From the NCBI GenBank assembly GCA_044221315.1, contig JBGAPK010000001.1:62001-126000 (forward strand): a DNA stretch of 64,000 bases, in the 5' to 3' direction. The notes beneath the pieces are model-generated. The model had not been told where the DNA came from. It ran no database searches and saw only the letters and a program-made list of their open reading frames with translations. The position numbers and the translations under genes were made by a program. Of this stretch, positions 25,364 through 32,767 are shown piece after piece; within the stretch, counting starts at the first letter, position 1, and each line of letters opens with the position of its first letter. Source of the DNA: JAFEBO01 sp044221315. Its GTDB lineage: Bacteria; Planctomycetota; Phycisphaerae; Phycisphaerales; UBA1924.

Positions 25364-26545
25364 ATGCTGACCACAGGTTTCATGCTACGAATTGTGCGTT
25401 CCGCGGTTCTGTGTGCCGGTCCGTGCGCGACACTCGGACCTTTGAGCGCGGCCCTTGCCGCGCCGCCCACCGAGGCGTACATCGTCGTCGGCCAGAACGA
25501 CCTGGGCATGCACTGCATGCAGAACGACTTCTCGCAGATGATGATCTTGCCGCCGTACAACACTTTCCGGGCGCAGATCATCCGGCGCGGGCGCGACCCT
25601 GAGATCACCACCCAGGAAGTGACGGTCGAATATCGTCTCCCCACAAACACGCATTCGTCGGACAAGACCAACTTCTGGCGGTACGCGCCGGCGCTGCTGG
25701 GGGCGAACGTGCCGCCCGACGTCGGTGTGACCGGCTCGCCGATGATCGGATTGATGAAGCTCGATACCGCGCACAAGAGCTTCATGGCCGAGGGCGTCCC
25801 CGTGACGCCGATCGACGATGACGGCAAGGAGAATCCATATCCGCTGGCTCACATTACGGTGCGCAAGGGCGCGACGGTCATCGCTGAGACTCAGACGGTG
25901 GTGCCGGTCTCTTGGGAGATGTCCTGCAACCTTTGCCATGCGAAAACGGGTGAGACTGTCGCTGAGAATGTGCTAAAGGCCCACGACCGATTGCACGCCA
26001 CCAACCTGATCGCCCAGCAGCCCGTGATGTGCGCAGCATGCCACAGTGACAACGCGCTCGGAGCACCCGGCACTCCGGGAGTTTCAAGCCTCTCGGCCGC
26101 GATGCACGGGGCGCACGCGCCGCGAATGTCTGCGATCACGATCGCGAACGAGTGCTACGCCTGCCACCCGGGAATCCGCACCAACTGCCAGCGCGATGTG
26201 CACGCCGCCAAGGGAATCACCTGCACCGACTGCCATGGGTCGATGACGGCGGTCGCAAACCCCTCACGCAATCCTTGGGTGCAGGAGCCCCGCTGCGATT
26301 CGTGCCACAACAAGCCCGGCTTCCAGTTCGAGCAGCCCAACACGCTCTTCCGCAACTCGATCGGGCACAAGGGTGTTCAGTGCATCACCTGCCACGGCAG
26401 TCCGCACTCGGTCGGTCCCGCCACAACAGCCACCGACAATGCGCAGAGCATCCGTCTGCAGGGCAAGCCCGGCAAGATCGATACTTGCCTGGTCTGCCAC
26501 ACTTCCGTGCCGTCCGAGCCGTTCTTCCACGCCGTCGAGCACTAA
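25364..26545 (+). CDS. Seven-heme c-type cytochrome
   Basis: 393 residues. The ATG at 25364 follows AGAGG by eight bases and begins an export signal ending at LSAALAA. The first ~180 residues form a heme-free domain with GQNDLGMHCMQNDFSQ and LPPYNTFRAQ, a block known to me from multiheme cytochromes of several phyla. Then come seven CxxCH motifs: CNLCH, CAACH, CYACH, CTDCH, CDSCH, CITCH, CLVCH. It is expected in the periplasm as an electron carrier. No reductase partner is adjacent, so donor and acceptor are unknown. A HAF/dockerin gene follows after 44 bases. Confidence 0.9.
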   Translation: MLTTGFMLRIVRSAVLCAGPCATLGPLSAALAAPPTEAYIVVGQNDLGMHCMQNDFSQMMILPPYNTFRAQIIRRGRDPEITTQEVTVEYRLPTNTHSSDKTNFWRYAPALLGANVPPDVGVTGSPMIGLMKLDTAHKSFMAEGVPVTPIDDDGKENPYPLAHITVRKGATVIAETQTVVPVSWEMSCNLCHAKTGETVAENVLKAHDRLHATNLIAQQPVMCAACHSDNALGAPGTPGVSSLSAAMHGAHAPRMSAITIANECYACHPGIRTNCQRDVHAAKGITCTDCHGSMTAVANPSRNPWVQEPRCDSCHNKPGFQFEQPNTLFRNSIGHKGVQCITCHGSPHSVGPATTATDNAQSIRLQGKPGKIDTCLVCHTSVPSEPFFHAVEH

Positions 26546-26589
26546 GGCCCGTCCCGCCCCACGCCCCCCGCCCCACGCGGAGAGTTCCA

Positions 26590-27837
26590 ATGTCCGACCG
26601 CCCCACTGCTGTTCCACTCTCTTCTCCCCGGCGCCATCGGGCGGCACGATCGACGGCAATGGCCGTGACCGCCATGCTCGCGGCTCTCGCGTCGGCCGGG
26701 TCGTACACCATCATCGACCTGGGCACGCTCGCCGGCGAATCGCACGCCTTCGCGCTGGCTCATGCCTCGGGAGGGCTGCGCATAGCCGGTTCTTCGACCG
26801 ATACCACAGCACACTTCCAGGCGCTCAGGTATTCGCCTGCGCCGGTCGGCATCAGCCGGCTGCCGGGATACCAGGAAGCAACAGGCCACGCGATCGACGC
26901 AAGCGGGCGGGTCGTCGGCACGGCGTACAACCTCGGCGACATGACCTGGCACGCGTTCTCCGATGACGGCACAAGCGTGAACGATCTGGGGGCATTTGCG
27001 GCCCGCTCGATCAACAGCGCCGGCGACATCGCGGGGACGACGACCGTGATCACCTCTACCTTTGGCGACATCACCCTGCCCCGGGCCTGCGTCTGGCGCA
27101 GCGGCCTGATCCAGGTGCTACCGACGCTCGGCGGATCGTCCGCGCAGGCTCTCTCGATCGACGACAGCGGACGCGTGGCGGGAAGCTCGATGAACACGGG
27201 CGACCACTATTCACGTCCCTGCGTGTGGACCAATGGCGTCGCGGCCGACCCCGGGACGCTCGGCGGGAATAGCGGGCAGATCTACTCGGTTCGCGGCAAC
27301 ACCGCGGTCGGTGCCTCGCAACTCGCCGGAGGGCTGATGCATGCAACACTGTGGACGCTTTCGGCATCGGGAACGGCCCTTTCACGCACCGATCTTGGCG
27401 CGTTGCCGTCCACGGCTTCAAGCGTGGCACGAGCCTTTAACGCGTCCGGAGACATCGTGGGAACTTCAGCCTTCCACGCCGTGCTTTGGCACGCCGGTAT
27501 CGCCACCGATCTGAACAGCGTGGCCTCAAAGACTGGATGGGTCTTGGAAACCGCGTGGGATATCGATGACGCGGGTCGGATCGTCGGCTCGGGGTCGCTG
27601 TATGGCTTCCCGCGCGCTTTCCTGCTCGTTCCGGGGAACTGCCCGGGGGACCTGAACGGCGATTCGCAGGTGGACGATTCCGACTTTGTGATATTCGCCG
27701 CGGCGTACGACCTGCTCGTCTGCTCTGATCCCGCTATGCCGGCCGGCTGCCCGGCCGATCTGAACTTTGATGGCACGGTCGATGATGCCGATTTTGTCTT
27801 GTTTGTCACGGCCTACAACGCGCTCGTGTGCCCATGA
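26590..27837 (+). CDS. Exported HAF-repeat protein with dockerin-like tail
   Basis: 415 residues. An N-terminal basic region and hydrophobic segment (AMAVTAMLAALASAGS) direct export. HAF repeats begin at once: YTIIDLGTLAGESHAFALA, ATGHAIDASGRVVGTAYN, ALSIDDSGRVAGSSMN, AWDIDDAGRIVGSGS. The C-terminus is the two-loop module: DLNGDSQVDDSDF, CSDPAMPAGC, DLNFDGTVDDADF, AYNALVCP. HAF repeats are beta-hairpin repeats of secreted proteins, with no known catalytic role. It follows the cytochrome gene closely and may share its transcript. Confidence 0.85.
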   Translation: MSDRPTAVPLSSPRRHRAARSTAMAVTAMLAALASAGSYTIIDLGTLAGESHAFALAHASGGLRIAGSSTDTTAHFQALRYSPAPVGISRLPGYQEATGHAIDASGRVVGTAYNLGDMTWHAFSDDGTSVNDLGAFAARSINSAGDIAGTTTVITSTFGDITLPRACVWRSGLIQVLPTLGGSSAQALSIDDSGRVAGSSMNTGDHYSRPCVWTNGVAADPGTLGGNSGQIYSVRGNTAVGASQLAGGLMHATLWTLSASGTALSRTDLGALPSTASSVARAFNASGDIVGTSAFHAVLWHAGIATDLNSVASKTGWVLETAWDIDDAGRIVGSGSLYGFPRAFLLVPGNCPGDLNGDSQVDDSDFVIFAAAYDLLVCSDPAMPAGCPADLNFDGTVDDADFVLFVTAYNALVCP

Positions 27838-27882
27838 GGCCGGAACGCACCGACGAGAACCGGAGACTTCTCCAAGGGATAG

Positions 27883-28494
27883 CTACGCGAAGGCCCGTGG
27901 GGCGCTCAGGTCCTCGATTGAATTGATGTTGATCAGCGCGGCAGGATTGCACGCAGCGAGCGCAACCGCGTCGGGCGGGAGCGCTGATCGCAGCGTGTAC
28001 TCCCCTTGCTCAAGTCGCGAGCGTAGCACCGGCAAGGCGCCCGGCCGATAGCACCCCACGCATGGATGAACGTTCACATCGGATGCGAGCACCGCCGAAA
28101 CACTCGGATTTTTGGCAAATGCGCGCAGCACGCACTCAATCGTTTCCGAGTTGCACGAGGGCATGTCGCCCGCAAGCACAAAGACCGGGCCGTTCCAATG
28201 CGCGAGCGCGGAGATGATTCCCCCCATCGGTCCGATACCGGGATGGCCGTCCGGGATGACACCGTCGGCGAGCGCGGCCACTTCAGATGCACAATTGCCG
28301 ACAACTTTGACACGCGGGCCGAAGACCGCGCGGAGCGCCCGAATCGGCCGCTCCACGAGCGGCCGTCCCTCCGGCGCCCACCGCTCCATCAACTTGTCGC
28401 GACCGAATCTCAAGCTCTTTCCGCCGACGAGCACGACCGGCTGGATCAGGGCCAGGCGTGTGGGCGAGAGATGTGTGGAACGATCGTCGGACAT
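27883..28494 (-). CDS. mobA: Molybdenum cofactor guanylyltransferase
   Basis: 203 residues. The nucleotide-binding loop LVGGKSLRFGRDKLM near the start is diagnostic, followed by GPMGGIISALAHWNGPVFVLAGDMP, the GDMP metal/nucleotide motif of MobA. MobA attaches GMP to molybdopterin to make the guanine dinucleotide form used by formate dehydrogenase. The ATG at 28494 has GGAG five bases upstream. It lies 16 bases after the CMD-like gene and across a short divergent gap from the formate genes, which explains its presence here. Confidence 0.88.
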   Translation of the reverse strand: MSDDRSTHLSPTRLALIQPVVLVGGKSLRFGRDKLMERWAPEGRPLVERPIRALRAVFGPRVKVVGNCASEVAALADGVIPDGHPGIGPMGGIISALAHWNGPVFVLAGDMPSCNSETIECVLRAFAKNPSVSAVLASDVNVHPCVGCYRPGALPVLRSRLEQGEYTLRSALPPDAVALAACNPAALININSIEDLSAPRAFA

Positions 28495-28510
28495 CGGAAC
28501 TCCGACTCGA

Positions 28511-28864
28511 TCAAACGCCCCGCACAATCTGCTCCTGGGCCCAACTCCACGCCGCGACCGTCCGAGGGAATCCGACTGTGTTCATTCCCAGAAGAATGGC
28601 CTGCTCAATCTCCTTGTGAGACGCTCCGTGCTGGAGGGCTCGCCTCACGTGGCTGCGGAGGGCCGAATCCAGACCCGCCCCTGTGCAGATTCCGATCTTG
28701 ATCAATGCCAGAGTCTTGGGGTTGAGCGGACCGGACCGATCGACAGCCTTTGCGATGCTGTCGTGCGCTTTCCCAAGTTCGGGATATCGACCCACGAATT
28801 CCCGGTAGGTCTTGGGAAGACGCTTGACCGCTTTGGACTCCGAATTCCTCTTTGCCATCGCCAA
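28511..28864 (-). CDS. Carboxymuconolactone-decarboxylase/AhpD-fold protein without CxxC
   Basis: 117 residues. Helical AhpD-fold pattern: PKTLALIKIGICTGAGLDSALRSHVRRALQHGAS, then EIEQAILLGMNTVGFP (long motif abbreviated by parts: ALIKIGICTGAG, SHVRRALQHG). The redox CxxC pair of AhpD is missing; a single cysteine and the histidine remain. Members lacking CxxC include CMD-like lyases and proteins of unknown role. It leads the mobA transcript and is divergent from the formate genes, suggesting a link to C1 metabolism that is not proven. Confidence 0.82.
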   Translation of the reverse strand: MAMAKRNSESKAVKRLPKTYREFVGRYPELGKAHDSIAKAVDRSGPLNPKTLALIKIGICTGAGLDSALRSHVRRALQHGASHKEIEQAILLGMNTVGFPRTVAAWSWAQEQIVRGV

Positions 28865-29016
28865 GACTCCAATTTGAGCGGCCGCTGACCAAGATAACCA
28901 GCACGATTGAGAGAAACGAGCGATTCACCTGCCATGGTGGCGCAAGCCACGCGTTTCCGCTCGCAGTCTGTTTGCAATGCTGACCTCACTCAGGGAAACG
29001 ATCTGCGGTGGCACTT

Positions 29017-29033
29017 TTCTTGCATAACAAGAA
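29017..29033. promoter_or_regulatory. Inverted repeat between divergent C1 operons
   Basis: A perfect inverted repeat TTCTTG-CATAA-CAAGAA lies in the 256-base gap between the CMD/mobA unit and the formate ligase/dehydrogenase unit, 88 bases before the ligase ATG. The shape fits a dimeric regulator. A TATTAT that could be a -10 box lies at 29075-29080, without a good -35. Confidence 0.45.
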
Positions 29034-29120
29034 TTATTCAGGTTGAACCGGAGAGCGCCCGCGCTGCTGACAGATATTATAGACATCCAGATCATTTAAT
29101 CCGCTGAAAGAGAGGTTTCG

Positions 29121-31046
29121 ATGATTCGCTCCGCCGATCGTTTGCCGCCCTTGCCGCTCCCGAACCGGTTGCGGGCGAAACTCAAGCGTCCGGTTCCCTC
29201 GGACATCGAAATCGCCCAGGCCGCCACCGTACGCCCGATCGCCAAGTTTGCTTCAGAACTCGGCATCCTCCTGGATGAACTCGAGCCCTACGGACACACC
29301 AAAGCCAAGGTACACCTGAGCCTGATCGACCGGCTCTCATCCCGCCCGGACGGCAAGTACATCGTCGTGACCGCGATCACACCCACGCCGCTGGGCGAAG
29401 GCAAGACGACCGTGACCATCGGTCTCTCGCAGGCGCTCGGAGCGCACCTGGACAAGAAGGTTTTCACCTGCATCCGTCAGCCCTCGATGGGACCGACCTT
29501 CGGCATCAAGGGCGGCGCCGCGGGCGGCGGCTACAGCCAGGTCATCCCGATGGAAGACTTCAACCTCCACCTGACCGGGGACATCCACGCGGTCACCTCG
29601 GCAAACAACCTGCTCGCGGCCGCGCTCGACACGCGGCTGCTCTACGAAGAGACGCACACCGACGATCGACAACTGATGACCGCCATGTGCCGCAAGGACG
29701 GCGAGGGCAGACCGATCTTCTCGGCGTGTCACCAGCGCCGGATGGCCAAGCTCGGCATCTCCGCGGCAACCGGTGCGGATCTCACGGACGAACAAGTGCG
29801 TGCCATCTTCCGGCTCGACATCGACCCGGACACGATCACCTGGAACCGCGTGCTCGACGTCAACGACCGGATGCTGCGCCGGATCCAGGTTGGATTGGGA
29901 ACCGAGGAGAATCGGCCGCGAACCACCGGCTTCGACATCGCCGTCGCAAGCGAGGTCATGGCAGTGCTTGCTCTCTGCACCGACCTCAACGACATGCGGA
30001 ACCGCCTGCGCCGCATGGTGGTCGGTTTCGACCGATCCGGGCGCCCGGTGACGGCGGACGATCTGGGCGTCGCCGGCGCCATGACCGTGCTGATGAAAGA
30101 CGCGATCATGCCCAACCTCATGCAAACCCTGGAGGGCACTCCGGTGTTTGTGCACGCGGGACCGTTTGCCAATATTGCACACGGAAATTCATCCATCATC
30201 GCCGACCGGATGGCGCTCAAGTTGGCCGACTACGTCGTGACGGAGGCGGGCTTTGGATCCGACATCGGCTTTGAAAAATTCGCGAACGTGAAATGCCGCG
30301 CCGGCGGACTCACGCCCAGCTGCGCCGTGATGGTTGTGACGGTGCGTGCCCTCAAGATGCATGGCGGCGGCCCGAAGGTCATTGCCGGGAAACAGATCGA
30401 CCAAGCATATTCGAAAGAAGGTCTCGCCCTGGTTGATGCCGGTGTTGCAAATCTCGTGCGCCATATTCAGAATGTCCGTGAGTACGGAGTGCCCGTCGTC
30501 GTCGCGATCAACGCCTTCGCAACCGATACCGACGCGGAAATCGAGCTCGTCCGGCGCGCGGCCATGAGCGCGGGCGCCGACGCCGCGGTCCGGGCGTCGG
30601 TCTGGGCCGATGGCGGCGCGGGTGCCGAGGAGCTTGCCGAAGCGGTCGTTGCGGCGTGCGAACAACCCGGCGATTTCCATTTTCTCTATCCCGCCGACGC
30701 CCCGATTGAGAAGAAGATCAACGCGATTGCCCGGACTTACGGAGCCGCGGGCGTGGACTTCTCAGATGAGGCGCTCGCCAAGATTCGGCATTACACCGAA
30801 TTGGGCTACGGCAACCTGCCCATCTGCATGGCCAAGACGCACCTTTCCTTCACGGAAAACGCCGAGGTAAAAGGTGCGCCCGACGGCTTCCGGATCAAAG
30901 TCCGCGATATGCGGGCTTCGATCGGCGCCGGGTTCATCTATCCGCTGGTAGGCACCATGCGAACCATGCCCGGCCTTCCACCCCGGGCGGCGTTTGTTGA
31001 TGTTGATCTTGACCCGGCCACAGGACGGATCGAGGGACTGTTCTAG
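29121..31046 (+). CDS. fhs: Formate-tetrahydrofolate ligase
   Basis: 641 residues, longer than the ~555-560 of most bacterial enzymes and nearer the eukaryotic C1-synthase domain. The P-loop TPTPLGEGKTTVTIGLSQAL is at ~90, followed by RQPSMGPTFGIKGGAAGGGY, HLTGDIHAVTSANNLLAAA and FVHAGPFANIAHGNSSIIAD. It joins formate to tetrahydrofolate using ATP, giving 10-formyl-THF. An AGAGAGG site precedes the ATG. It is the first gene of a rightward unit with the two formate dehydrogenase subunits, so formate can be either oxidised or assimilated from the same transcript. Confidence 0.95.
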   Translation: MIRSADRLPPLPLPNRLRAKLKRPVPSDIEIAQAATVRPIAKFASELGILLDELEPYGHTKAKVHLSLIDRLSSRPDGKYIVVTAITPTPLGEGKTTVTIGLSQALGAHLDKKVFTCIRQPSMGPTFGIKGGAAGGGYSQVIPMEDFNLHLTGDIHAVTSANNLLAAALDTRLLYEETHTDDRQLMTAMCRKDGEGRPIFSACHQRRMAKLGISAATGADLTDEQVRAIFRLDIDPDTITWNRVLDVNDRMLRRIQVGLGTEENRPRTTGFDIAVASEVMAVLALCTDLNDMRNRLRRMVVGFDRSGRPVTADDLGVAGAMTVLMKDAIMPNLMQTLEGTPVFVHAGPFANIAHGNSSIIADRMALKLADYVVTEAGFGSDIGFEKFANVKCRAGGLTPSCAVMVVTVRALKMHGGGPKVIAGKQIDQAYSKEGLALVDAGVANLVRHIQNVREYGVPVVVAINAFATDTDAEIELVRRAAMSAGADAAVRASVWADGGAGAEELAEAVVAACEQPGDFHFLYPADAPIEKKINAIARTYGAAGVDFSDEALAKIRHYTELGYGNLPICMAKTHLSFTENAEVKGAPDGFRIKVRDMRASIGAGFIYPLVGTMRTMPGLPPRAAFVDVDLDPATGRIEGLF

Positions 31047-31102
31047 ACTGCGCGTCGGATGACAGGGCCAGAGTCGGTGCGGGCACAAACTACGGAGGCC
31101 GG

Positions 31103-32767
31103 ATGACCACCGGGGCACGAGCTTTCAGAATCACGCACGCGCCCGAGGACGCGCTCAAGCCGGCTCTTCCTGAGTTCGAGGCCTGCCTCGAGAATCGACG
31201 GGAAGGAGCCGGAGGCGGCATTGGTTCCCTCGCTCGCACCGTCCACCTGCCGGTTGCAACCGTACGCGGCGCCATGTCCTCGTTCGATGAATCGAAGGCG
31301 GATCATGAAGCAATCCGCGTGTGTGCCGGGACGTCGTGCATGCTTGCGGGGGGCGCCGCTCTCTCCAGATCCCTCTCTCGGGATCACCCCTGCCGCCCCG
31401 TCTATTGCCTGGGTTACTGCGATCGTTCGCCGGTTGCGATGACGACCAGCGGGGTTCCTGTGCCGAATCTCTCGCCGTCCTCCCTCGGGGTCTTTGGCGG
31501 GGGCGAAATCCCGCCTCACCCGCCCGCCGCATCCATCCGATGCGTGGCACGCCACTCGATCGTGACCGCACGGCTCGCGCGGGATGATCAAGACGCACAG
31601 ACAATGAAGGGCTATCGCGGGCTTGGCGTTGCCCTCGGGATGAAACCACAGGCCGTGGTCGATGCCCTCATCGCTTCGGGCATCCGCGGGCGGGGCGGCG
31701 CGGCGTATGCAACCGGCATGAAGTGGCGGCTCGCCGCGAACGCCGCCGGTTCACCGAAATTCGTCGTTGCCAACGGGGACGAGGGCGACCCCGGTTCATT
31801 CATTGATCGCGAGCTCATGGAACGCGATCCGCACGCGATTCTCGAGGGGATGGCGATCTGTGCTCACGCCATCGGCGCCGAGCGCGGCATCGTTTTCATC
31901 CGTTCCGAATATCCGGCGGCCGCCGCCGCGATGACCCGTGCCATCGGCGCGGCACGGGGTGCGGGCTACGTCGGACCCGACGCGCTCGGTCGGGGAAGAG
32001 CGTTCACCGTCGAAGTCGTCCGCGGGCTCGGCTCGTACGTGTGCGGCGAGGAGACGGCGCTGCTCGCCGCGATCGAAGGGCAGCGCGGCGAAGTCTGGCC
32101 GCGCCCGCCCTATCCCGTCGAGGCCGGTCTCTTTGGAAAGCCGACTGTCGTCGACAACGTCGAAACGCTTGCAAACGTGCCCTGGATCATCGAGCACGGC
32201 GCGGCGGAATACGCGTCGATGGGAACGGCCGACAGCAAGGGCACCAAGGCTCTCTGCTTCAACAACGGCTTCGCCAAGCCCGGGATCGTCGAGATCGAAT
32301 TCGGAATGACGCTGCGCGCGGCGATCGAGGACCTCGCGGGCGGCGGAGCCGGCGGAGTCCCGCTCGAAGCCGTGCTCCTCGGCGGCCCCATGGGCAGCAT
32401 CGTGACCCCGGACCAATGGGACGCGCCACTCTGCTTTGCCGGAATGGCCCGTCGCGGCATAAACCTCGGACATGCCGGAATCGTCGCAATCCCCGCGCCC
32501 GCCGACTGGGGCGCCATCCTGCGCCACCTGCTCACGTTTATGCGCGATGAATCCTGCGGCAAGTGCGTTCCCTGCCGCCTCGGATCGATGCGGGCCCACG
32601 AAATGGCCCGCGAGGGCTTGAGCCGAGGAACTATTGCGGATTTCGAACGCCTCATGGCGCTGATGAAAGAAGCCAGCCTGTGCGCTTTCGGGCGGGAGAC
32701 ACCCGGGCCCGTGGTGACCATCCTTGAGAAGTTCGGCGATCGCGTGCTCAAAGGAGTCCGCCCATGA
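31103..32767 (+). CDS. fdsB: NAD-dependent formate dehydrogenase, beta (NuoE/NuoF-like) subunit
   Basis: 554 residues. Residues ~30-120 are a thioredoxin-like 2Fe-2S domain of NuoE type with cysteines in RVCAGTSCMLAGG and YCLGYC. The rest is NuoF: FMN/NAD loop SGIRGRGGAAYATGMKW, VVANGDEGDPGSFIDREL, GSYVCGEETALLAAIEG, and the 4Fe-4S site DESCGKCVPCRLGS near residue 484 with a later CAFG cysteine. This is the diaphorase module that passes electrons from the molybdenum subunit to NAD. GGAGG precedes the ATG. The stop overlaps the next start in ATGA. Confidence 0.9.
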   Translation: MTTGARAFRITHAPEDALKPALPEFEACLENRREGAGGGIGSLARTVHLPVATVRGAMSSFDESKADHEAIRVCAGTSCMLAGGAALSRSLSRDHPCRPVYCLGYCDRSPVAMTTSGVPVPNLSPSSLGVFGGGEIPPHPPAASIRCVARHSIVTARLARDDQDAQTMKGYRGLGVALGMKPQAVVDALIASGIRGRGGAAYATGMKWRLAANAAGSPKFVVANGDEGDPGSFIDRELMERDPHAILEGMAICAHAIGAERGIVFIRSEYPAAAAAMTRAIGAARGAGYVGPDALGRGRAFTVEVVRGLGSYVCGEETALLAAIEGQRGEVWPRPPYPVEAGLFGKPTVVDNVETLANVPWIIEHGAAEYASMGTADSKGTKALCFNNGFAKPGIVEIEFGMTLRAAIEDLAGGGAGGVPLEAVLLGGPMGSIVTPDQWDAPLCFAGMARRGINLGHAGIVAIPAPADWGAILRHLLTFMRDESCGKCVPCRLGSMRAHEMAREGLSRGTIADFERLMALMKEASLCAFGRETPGPVVTILEKFGDRVLKGVRP

